Under the pieces are notes generated by a model. The model was not told the DNA's origin, ran no database searches, and saw only the letters and a list, made by a program, of their open reading frames with translations. DNA of 7,918 nt from Candidatus Komeilibacteria bacterium RIFCSPLOWO2_01_FULL_45_10 (GTDB lineage: Bacteria; Patescibacteriota; Patescibacteriia; UBA1558; UBA10009). The stretch spans positions 1,311 to 9,228 of the forward strand of contig MHKL01000016.1 of the NCBI GenBank assembly GCA_001818835.1, in the 5' to 3' direction. Shown here piece after piece: positions 1-5,572 of the stretch. Within the stretch, counting starts at the first letter, position 1, and each line of letters opens with the position of its first letter. A program made the position numbers and the translations under genes.

Positions 1-467
1 TGGTTGATAAGCATCAGCAACGGGACATTAAATTATTGCTGGTGGGCGGCGGTTCTTTAATAAAACCTTTGTCTTTGCTGGCAGCCGAATTGGGCATCAC
101 GGACAAGGTGATTTTCTGCGGTCAGCATCCCGACCCCTCATCTTTTTATCAAATGGCCGATTTGTTTATTTTGCCTTCCTTGTGGGAAGGTTCGCCCAAT
201 GTTTTGCTGGAAGCAATGTCCTGGGGCTTGCCGGCCGTGGCCACGGCCGTGGGCGGCGTCGGAGAAATTGTTAAGGACGGGGAAAGCGGTTTAATTGTCA
301 GACCTAAGGATGTTGCCGGTCTGGTTCAGGCGATTTTAAAGCTTAAAAGCGAACCAAACCTGGCTAAAAAGTTTGGTGAAGCGGCAAAAAAAACCATTGA
401 GAAAAAATACAGCTTAAAGAACAACCTCGAACTTTTAGAAAATTTATTTTTTGATGTTTTGAAATAG
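1..467 (+). CDS. Glycosyltransferase family 4 (GT-B fold), C-terminal part, 5' truncated
   Basis: This reading frame is open from the left edge (first full codon at base 3) to a TAG at 465-467, giving 154 visible residues. It is the C-terminal, nucleotide-sugar-binding half of a GT-B retaining glycosyltransferase, which transfers a sugar from an activated donor to a growing glycan on the cytoplasmic side of the membrane. Visible landmarks are the beta-strand and glycine-rich turn LLLVGGGS (residues 11-18), VIFCGQ (36-41), the segment MADLFILPSLWEGSPNVLLEAMSWGLPAVAT (described here by position 51-81) with the E-x7-E pair E62 and E70, then GGVGEIV and DGESGLIV. A C-terminal helix follows, as usual for GT4. 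The acceptor-binding N-terminal half lies outside the window, so the substrate cannot be guessed. A TTG at 36 could be read as a start, but the homology clearly extends upstream of it. Family assignment is firm; the specific function is unknown. Confidence 0.93.
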   Translation, partial: VDKHQQRDIKLLLVGGGSLIKPLSLLAAELGITDKVIFCGQHPDPSSFYQMADLFILPSLWEGSPNVLLEAMSWGLPAVATAVGGVGEIVKDGESGLIVRPKDVAGLVQAILKLKSEPNLAKKFGEAAKKTIEKKYSLKNNLELLENLFFDVLK

Positions 468-479
468 TTAACAATATCA

Positions 480-586
480 TTAAAATTAGCAATTTTTTCG
501 CTGCGGAACTCCCCCTAGACTCCCCCGCTAGCGCGGGGTTCGCTCGGAGTCAAACAGGTCCTCGCTTCAAAAATTGCTAATTTTAA
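480..586. repeat. Long imperfect palindrome with perfect 18-bp arms (MITE/REP-like intergenic element)
   Basis: Bases 480-497 (TTAAAATTAGCAATTTTT) and 569-586 (AAAAATTGCTAATTTTAA) are perfect reverse complements, separated by 71 nt. The interior continues the foldback imperfectly. GACTCC at 518-523 pairs with GGAGTC at 546-551, and inside that CCCGC at 524-528 pairs with GCGGG at 533-537 around a TAGC loop. Almost the whole 107 nt can therefore fold into one hairpin on either strand. The GC-rich, oligo-C core contrasts with the A/T-rich arms and with the neighbouring genes. It fills most of the only real intergenic gap, and no T-tract follows the GC hairpin, so it does not resemble a standard intrinsic terminator. 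The shape fits a miniature inverted-repeat element or a REP-type repeat. Being multicopy is an inference that one window cannot test. Confidence 0.85.
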
Positions 587-595
587 CGAATTAAT

Positions 596-2449
596 ATGTG
601 CGGCATCAGCGGTTTTAACCGTCAAAATGAGAACGCCATTAAAAAAATGGTTGCCGGCCAAAGGCATCGCGGTCCTGACGACCAAGGTTTTTTTGTTGAT
701 GAAAAAGTGAGCTTGGGACATAACCGGCTAGCGATTATTGATTTAAGCCCAGGCGGACGGCAGCCCATGATTAGTTCTGACGGCAGCGTGCAGTTGATTT
801 TTAACGGCGAGATTTACAATTACCAGTCGCTTAAAAAAGAGTTGTTGTCTTTGGGCTATGTTTTTAACAGTCAGTCCGATACGGAAGTGATTCTTAACGG
901 TTATCTGGCCTGGGGCCTGAAGGTTTTGGAAAAGTTAAGGGGGATGTGGGCCTTGGCCATTTATGACCGAAAGAAAAATCAGCTGATTTTATCCCGGGAT
1001 TTTTTCGGCGTTAAACCCTTGGTTTATTATTTAGACGGCGAGCAGCTGATTTTCGCTTCCGAAATTAAGACCTTAATCGGCCAGCTTAAGGGTTTGGAAC
1101 TGAACCGCGAGGCCTATGCTTTTTATTTCGGCCTGGGTTACTGGCCGGCGCCGGCCACGTATCTCAAAAATGTTTATCAGCTCTTGCCCGGCCAGATTTT
1201 AATTTACGATTTTAAAAACCGGCAGGCGAATTTTCAGACCCTTGATTTTTTCGGCCCGCCGGCGAGGGCGGAATATTTGTCTGATGAAAAAGTCCTGCTT
1301 GAAAAGTTGGAGGAGGTTTTAACGGAAAGCGTGGCCGCGCATTTTGTGGCGGATGTGCCGGTGGCTTTGCTCCTTTCCGGCGGCACGGACTCGGCGCTCT
1401 TGGCCGTTTTGGCCAAAAAAGCGGGCTTTAACCCTTTGGCTTTTAATTTGGAAATTTTTGGTAAAACCGATTCAACTTATGCCCGCGCCATCGCTCAAAA
1501 AACGGGCTTGACGTTAAAACCGCTAATTTTGGAAAAGGCAAAGATGGATCGTTTAAGCGAAGAGGTTTGGGAGCTTTTAGACGAGCCGTTTGCCGATACG
1601 GCCATTTTCCCCACCACGGTTTTGTTTTCTCAAGTGGCGCAGGAGGCCAAAGTGGTTTTATCAGGTGAGGGCGGGGACGAGCTTTTTGGCGGCTATCTTA
1701 GGCAGCGCCAGTATCTGGGGAAAATTTGGCGGGGAAAATCCGGCTCAATGGTTGAGGTACTCAACCAGCTGGCGGCCGGCGAAAATTTATTTTCCCAGTC
1801 AATTATTAACCCTTTTTTAAAAAGATGCTCGGCTTTAAGCCCGGATTTAGTCAATCAGTATTTGGAAACAACAGCTTTGGCTCATTTGCCTAATTTGCGG
1901 CCGGCTTTAAGCGGTTTCTTAAGGAAATTTTACAAAAGTTATCCTGCCGAGGCGCATAAAAATTTACCGTTGTTTTTTGACCGCTATCTTTATCTGCCTA
2001 ATGATTTAATGTATAAGGGCGACATCAGCGCCATGCATTTTTCCCTGGAAGTCAGGGTGCCTTTCGTGGATAAAATGGTTTGGCAGTTCGCCAATCGGTT
2101 TATTTCTCCCGAGCATTGCTTTTCCAAGAAATATCAGGGCAAGTATCTTTTGAAGCAAATTCTTTTGAAATATCTGCCGGCGGATTTGGTTTTCCGGAAA
2201 AAAGAGGGATTAAGCTTTCCCTTGCTCCAATATTTGACCGATAAAATGTTTGCTCAGCTTAAAGCGGCTATTGATTTTACCTTAACCGAAGCCGGCGACT
2301 TGGGGCTTAAGCCGACTTTGCTTAGAAGGTTGAAAAATGACGGCTACCTCAAGCTTTTCATTAAAAAATACCCGCGTTTTGTTTTTGCCTTGCTGGCCAA
2401 CTACAAAATTTTGGAGAAATATAAAAATCATCTTAACTTAACAAAATGA
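596..2449 (+). CDS. asnB: Asparagine synthetase B-type glutamine-dependent amidotransferase
   Basis: This 617-residue protein has the two-domain AsnB architecture: an N-terminal Ntn-type glutaminase releases ammonia from glutamine, and a C-terminal ATP-pyrophosphatase domain adenylates a carboxylate and amidates it. MCGISGF at the start fixes the start codon, because Cys2 must become the N-terminal nucleophile. Other glutaminase landmarks are RHRGPDD (23-29), GHNRLAIIDL (41-50), NGEIYN (70-75) and SDTE (94-97). The synthetase domain shows the PP-loop SGGTDS (261-266), LDEPFAD (328-334), LSGEGGDELFGGY (355-367), and LPNDLMYKGDISAM followed by SLEVRVPFVD (467-492). The length is normal. The PP-loop has Thr where a hydrophobic residue is more usual. 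There is no Shine-Dalgarno motif, and the start lies 9 nt after the palindrome. The stop overlaps the next start (ATGA). The substrate may be aspartate, or a sugar acid as in AsnB homologues of O-antigen loci; glycosyltransferase neighbours leave both open. Confidence 0.95.
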   Translation: MCGISGFNRQNENAIKKMVAGQRHRGPDDQGFFVDEKVSLGHNRLAIIDLSPGGRQPMISSDGSVQLIFNGEIYNYQSLKKELLSLGYVFNSQSDTEVILNGYLAWGLKVLEKLRGMWALAIYDRKKNQLILSRDFFGVKPLVYYLDGEQLIFASEIKTLIGQLKGLELNREAYAFYFGLGYWPAPATYLKNVYQLLPGQILIYDFKNRQANFQTLDFFGPPARAEYLSDEKVLLEKLEEVLTESVAAHFVADVPVALLLSGGTDSALLAVLAKKAGFNPLAFNLEIFGKTDSTYARAIAQKTGLTLKPLILEKAKMDRLSEEVWELLDEPFADTAIFPTTVLFSQVAQEAKVVLSGEGGDELFGGYLRQRQYLGKIWRGKSGSMVEVLNQLAAGENLFSQSIINPFLKRCSALSPDLVNQYLETTALAHLPNLRPALSGFLRKFYKSYPAEAHKNLPLFFDRYLYLPNDLMYKGDISAMHFSLEVRVPFVDKMVWQFANRFISPEHCFSKKYQGKYLLKQILLKYLPADLVFRKKEGLSFPLLQYLTDKMFAQLKAAIDFTLTEAGDLGLKPTLLRRLKNDGYLKLFIKKYPRFVFALLANYKILEKYKNHLNLTK

Positions 2450-3609
2450 AAATTGTTTATCTGGCCAATGCCAGAATCCCGACGGAAAAAGCGCACGGCC
2501 TGCAGATTATGAAAATGTCCGAGGCCCTGAGTGATTTAGGGCTCAAGCTGACTTTGGTGGTTCCCCGGCGGGCCAATAAAATTAAAGAGGACCCTTTCAG
2601 CTACTACGGGGTCAGGGAAAATTTTTCCATTGCCAGGATATTTTGTTTTGATTTTAATGTTTTCCATTGGCTGTCCGGCCGGCTGACTTATTTTTTCAGG
2701 ACTTTTGTTTTTTTATGCCGTCTCTTGTTCAATCAAACGATTAAGGAAGCGGAAATCATTTACAGCCGGGAAATGTTTTCGGTTCTGCCGCTTTTGATTT
2801 TTGGTAAAAAGATTTTTTACGAAATGCACGATTATCCGGCCAAAGGCCGGAGCTGGCAAAAGTTTTTTCTTAAAAAAGCCAAAGGCATCATTGCCACCAA
2901 TCACTGGAAAAAAGAGAGTTTAATCAGGGATTTTCATTTGGCGCCGGAGAAAATTTTGGTTTCTCCCAATGCCGTTGATTTAAAAGAGTTCAGTAATTTG
3001 CCGGATAAAACGGCCAGCCGCGCTCATTACCAGATTCCTCAAGATAAAATGTTGCTGGCTTACATCGGCCGGTTAAAAACTCTCGGCATGGCCAAGGGCA
3101 TGGAAACAGTGCTGTTGGCTTTTAAGGAGGCCTTAAAAACTAATTCCAATCTCTTCCTGGTTTGCGCCGGCGGCGAAAGAGGGGAAATTGATTATTATCA
3201 AAATCAAGTCGCATCATTGGGTTTATCCGGCAGCGTGAAATTTTTGCCCCACCTGCCTTTTAACCGCGTTAAAGAATATTATAGTTTGGCCGATATTTTT
3301 CTGCTGCCCTATCCGAAAAACGACCATTATAATTTTTACATGTCCCCGTTAAAGCTTTTTGAATACGCCGCCTGCCAAAAGCCGATGATTTGCTCGGATT
3401 TGTCTGCCATCAGGGAAATTTTTTCCGAGTCCGAAGTCAATTACTTTGTGCCGGGCAATCCAGCGGATCTTCGGGAGAAAATTTTGGCGCTGGCCAAAAG
3501 CGGGGAAAAGCGGCAACAGTTGGCCGTTAACGCTTTCGCAAAAATCCAGAACCAGACCTGGCCCAAGCGGGCGGAAAAAATCATTGATTTTATTAACCAA
3601 TTGCGGTAA
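2446..3609 (+). CDS. Glycosyltransferase family 4 (GT-B fold), complete
   Basis: This is a 387-residue soluble or membrane-associated GT-B enzyme that should transfer a sugar from a nucleotide donor. The N-terminal domain begins MKIVYLANARIPTEKAHGLQ, matching the Glyco_transf_4-type opening strand and acceptor loop. An interdomain segment with IIATNHWKKESLI and the SPNAVDLKEF motif (173-182) is the usual linker into the donor-binding domain. LAYIGRL (204-210), then GMAKGMETVLLAF, begins the C-terminal domain; LADIFLLPY (281-289) and SPLKLFEYAACQKPMICSD (300-318) form the donor site. The canonical first Glu of the E-x7-E pair is replaced by Tyr298, while the second, E306, is kept; this SPxKxxEY form is common in a GT4 subgroup. 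The ATG overlaps the asnB TGA by 4 bases, indicating translational coupling. The exact sugar and acceptor are unknown. Confidence 0.93.
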   Translation: MKIVYLANARIPTEKAHGLQIMKMSEALSDLGLKLTLVVPRRANKIKEDPFSYYGVRENFSIARIFCFDFNVFHWLSGRLTYFFRTFVFLCRLLFNQTIKEAEIIYSREMFSVLPLLIFGKKIFYEMHDYPAKGRSWQKFFLKKAKGIIATNHWKKESLIRDFHLAPEKILVSPNAVDLKEFSNLPDKTASRAHYQIPQDKMLLAYIGRLKTLGMAKGMETVLLAFKEALKTNSNLFLVCAGGERGEIDYYQNQVASLGLSGSVKFLPHLPFNRVKEYYSLADIFLLPYPKNDHYNFYMSPLKLFEYAACQKPMICSDLSAIREIFSESEVNYFVPGNPADLREKILALAKSGEKRQQLAVNAFAKIQNQTWPKRAEKIIDFINQLR

Positions 3610-3621
3610 AATATATCAAAT

Positions 3622-3927
3622 ATGGGCGCCATTATTGATTATTTTAAAGGTTTAAATTACGATTTTTGGCTGATTGTCGGGTTTTTCGGCCAGTTTGTAT
3701 TTTTTTTGCGTTTTGTCATCCAGTGGTATTTTTCCGAAAAAGCCAAAAAAAGCGTTATCCCGATTTACTTTTGGTATTTGAGCATTTTTGGCGCGCTGAT
3801 TATTTTGGTGTACGCCCTGGTCAGAAAAGACCCGGTTTTCTTTGCTGGCCAGCTTTTAGCCATTTTAATCTACGGCCGCAACCTTTATTTGACGAAAAAA
3901 GAAAAATTGCCGCCGGTAATTGACTAA
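3622..3927 (+). CDS. Stand-alone LAB_N domain membrane protein (lipid-A-disaccharide synthase N-terminal-like)
   Basis: This 101-residue integral membrane protein matches the LAB_N family along its length. Characteristic residues are G23-Q24, R30, Q34-W35, SE at 38-39, P47, FW at 50-51, DP at 70-71, GQ at 76-77 and Y84/R86-N87. Three membrane segments are apparent at about 14-33, 47-67 and 70-90, with a basic C-terminal tail. LAB_N was named for a segment found at the N-terminus of some LpxB proteins, but here it is a complete small gene with no LpxB catalytic domain after it. The next gene is a polyprenyl-phosphate sugar transferase 9 bp downstream. The biochemical role of stand-alone LAB_N proteins is unclear to me. 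A helper or translocator of lipid-linked sugar is a guess based on size, topology and neighbours. The ATG at 3622 lies 12 nt after the previous stop and has no Shine-Dalgarno motif. Confidence 0.88.
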   Translation: MGAIIDYFKGLNYDFWLIVGFFGQFVFFLRFVIQWYFSEKAKKSVIPIYFWYLSIFGALIILVYALVRKDPVFFAGQLLAILIYGRNLYLTKKEKLPPVID

Positions 3928-3936
3928 TTTAAATTT

Positions 3937-4866
3937 ATGAAAAAACTATCGGTGATTATTCCCGTTTACAATGAGGCGGAAAACGTCGGGCCGCTTTACG
4001 GCGAATTAAAGCAAGTTCTAGCGGGCATCATGGCTGAGCCGGAAATTATTTTTATCAATGACGGCTCAAGCGACAACACCTTGGAAAAATTAAAGGAATT
4101 GAGCAACGTCAAAATCGTCAATTTTAGAAAGAATTATGGTCAGACCGCTTCGCTTCAGGCCGGTTTTGATTTGGCTGAAGGCGACGTTATAGTCAGTTTG
4201 GACGGCGACGGCCAAAATGACCCAGCGGACATTCCGCTTTTGCTGGCAAAACTTAATGAAGGTTATGACGTGGTTTGCGGCTGGCGGTGGCAGCGCCATG
4301 ATTCATTTTTAAAAAAATTTGTTTCTGGCGGCGCGAATTTTTTAAGGAAAATTTTTGTGAAGGATAATGTTCATGATTCGGGATGCACCTTAAGAGCTTA
4401 CCGGCAGGAAGCGGTTAAAAGTTTGGAATTGTCCGGCGAACTTCATCGTTTTATCCCGGCGCTAGTCCAGTTAAACGGCTTTAAAGTCACCGAGCTTAAA
4501 GTCAATCATCGGCCAAGGTTGCAGGGCGTTACCAAATACAGTTACGGCCGCGTCTTAAAGGGCCTGATTGATATTATCAGCGTTTGGTTCTGGCGGAAAT
4601 ATGCCGGCCGGCCGCTGCATTTATTTGGCGGCATTGGCCTGATATTAATTATGGCTGGGCTGGTTTTAGGCCTGTATTTGTTTATAGCTCGGTTACTTGG
4701 TTACCTCACTCTTTCCGATAAGATTTGGCCCTTAGTTGACGTTTTAATGATTTTAAGCGGCATTCAGTTGTTTGTTTCCGGCATCATTGCCGATATTGCC
4801 GTCAAGGGTTTTGATCGCTCCAGCCGGAAAAAACCCTATGCCATTAAAGAAATAATTGAACAATAA
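3937..4866 (+). CDS. GT2 polyprenyl-phosphate sugar transferase (DPM1/ArnC-like) with C-terminal membrane hairpin
   Basis: This 309-residue GT-A inverting enzyme likely transfers a sugar from a nucleotide donor to undecaprenyl phosphate at the inner face of the membrane. The nucleotide-binding start is LSVIIPVYNEAENV (4-17), followed by INDGSSDNT (40-48), NFRKNYGQTASLQAGF (62-77), and the metal site SLDGDGQNDP (87-96). D147-SGCTLRAYR is the conserved DxGCxLR-type loop, and KYSYGRVLKGL (200-210) is the segment preceding the membrane in the DPM1-like class. Two hydrophobic helices at about 227-251 and 265-288 form the membrane anchor, followed by a short basic tail. This architecture (catalytic domain plus two helices) matches ArnC, GtrB and related polyprenyl-monophosphate glycosyltransferases. 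Its product would suit the GT-C enzyme encoded two genes downstream. The stop is separated from the methyltransferase start by a single base. The sugar cannot be predicted. Confidence 0.92.
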   Translation: MKKLSVIIPVYNEAENVGPLYGELKQVLAGIMAEPEIIFINDGSSDNTLEKLKELSNVKIVNFRKNYGQTASLQAGFDLAEGDVIVSLDGDGQNDPADIPLLLAKLNEGYDVVCGWRWQRHDSFLKKFVSGGANFLRKIFVKDNVHDSGCTLRAYRQEAVKSLELSGELHRFIPALVQLNGFKVTELKVNHRPRLQGVTKYSYGRVLKGLIDIISVWFWRKYAGRPLHLFGGIGLILIMAGLVLGLYLFIARLLGYLTLSDKIWPLVDVLMILSGIQLFVSGIIADIAVKGFDRSSRKKPYAIKEIIEQ

Positions 4867-4867
4867 G

Positions 4868-5572
4868 ATGACGGAACAATTTATCCGCGCCGGTGAATAC
4901 GTCTCCAAGGGAGATTATCATCGCGTTCTTTGCAAAAACTGGCCTTATCTGCCGGTTTATTTGGAAAAAATAAGATGGGTGAAAAAGTTTTTGGACAGTT
5001 TTCCCAAAGACAAGAAAATTTTGGATGTGGGTTGCGGCGAGGGTCTTTTAGTTCAGGAATACGCCGAGCGGGGATATCAGATTAGTGGTTTGGATTTAAA
5101 CTATCAGAACGTTTGGGTACGGCAGGGAGATTTGCTTAATTCTAGGTTGCTTGACGAATCGTTTGACCTGATTTTATGTCTGGACGTTTTGGAGCACCTC
5201 TCTTTTTTTGAGCAGGAAAAAGCTGTCAAGGAAATTAGTCGGTTGCTTAAAAAAGGCGGTCAGATTCTTTTTTCTTTGCCCAATCTGGCCCATTTTGCTT
5301 CTCGACTTTCTTTTTTGTTTCTTGGGCGGCTGATAAGAACTTCTCAAATTGAGCGTCATCCGGGCGACAGACCCGTCGCTGAATATTTAAAGCTGTTAAA
5401 AAATGATTTTAAAATTAAAAAAAGAAAAGGATTGTTTCCCACTTATCCTTTAATAGCCGTTTTTACTTCTAAGTTTCCCGGCAGGGTAATTTGGTGGCAT
5501 AAAATCGTCAACCGGCTGCTGGCTTATCCTAATTGGTGTTTTGTTAATTTAATTTTGGCGAGAAAAAAGTAA
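4868..5572 (+). CDS. Class I SAM-dependent methyltransferase
   Basis: This protein has 234 residues from the ATG at 4868. An in-frame TTG at 4856 would add four residues but overlaps the previous gene, so ATG one base after the preceding stop is preferred. The SAM-binding motif I is ILDVGCGEG (51-59), the acidic residue ending strand 2 is D76 in GLDLN, and DVLEH (106-110) and LLKKGGQILFSLPN (126-139) are the post-I and motif III regions of Methyltransf_11/UbiG-like enzymes. The C-terminal 95 residues are basic with hydrophobic stretches (around 146-156 and 205-231), which could help it meet a membrane-bound or lipid-linked substrate. Its place between the GT2 and GT-C genes suggests it methylates a sugar, a polyprenyl-linked intermediate or a glycan terminus. 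That is inference: the fold does not reveal the acceptor. Its stop abuts the next ATG with no gap. Confidence 0.92.
   Translation: MTEQFIRAGEYVSKGDYHRVLCKNWPYLPVYLEKIRWVKKFLDSFPKDKKILDVGCGEGLLVQEYAERGYQISGLDLNYQNVWVRQGDLLNSRLLDESFDLILCLDVLEHLSFFEQEKAVKEISRLLKKGGQILFSLPNLAHFASRLSFLFLGRLIRTSQIERHPGDRPVAEYLKLLKNDFKIKKRKGLFPTYPLIAVFTSKFPGRVIWWHKIVNRLLAYPNWCFVNLILARKK

Noticed and set aside
232..249. Perfect 18-bp palindrome CGGCCGTGGCCACGGCCG
   Set aside because: It lies inside the GT4 coding region and follows from the codon run GCC GTG GCC ACG GCC GTG (AVATAV), a typical GT4 stretch; no reason to assign it a regulatory role.
451..480. Possible promoter TTGATG - 18 nt - TATCAT upstream of the palindrome
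   Set aside because: It is partly within the end of the upstream gene, A/T-rich sequence yields such matches by chance, and the -35 has two mismatches. A promoter for asnB is expected nearby but I cannot place it.
523..538. GC hairpin CCCCGC-TAGC-GCGGGG as an intrinsic terminator for the upstream GT4
   Set aside because: It is followed by TTCGCTCGG rather than a U-tract on the + strand, so the terminator model fits poorly; treated as the core of the foldback element.
515..721. 68-residue open frame on the minus strand
   Set aside because: It spans the palindrome and the conserved start of asnB, has no recognisable motif, and is antisense to a well-supported gene.
2441..2449. TGA at the end of asnB as a recoded glycine codon (Gracilibacteria/Absconditabacteria code)
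   Set aside because: It falls at the normal family length and overlaps the start of the next gene in another frame, so it acts as a true stop.
2835..2851. Inverted repeat TCCGGCC-AAA-GGCCGGA
   Set aside because: It is internal to the second GT4 and explained by frequent GGCC/CCGG codon pairs in this genome; no terminator-like T-run follows.
3666..3923. 85-residue open frame on the + strand overlapping the LAB_N gene
   Set aside because: The other frame has full LAB_N family conservation; this one is a shadow without family features.
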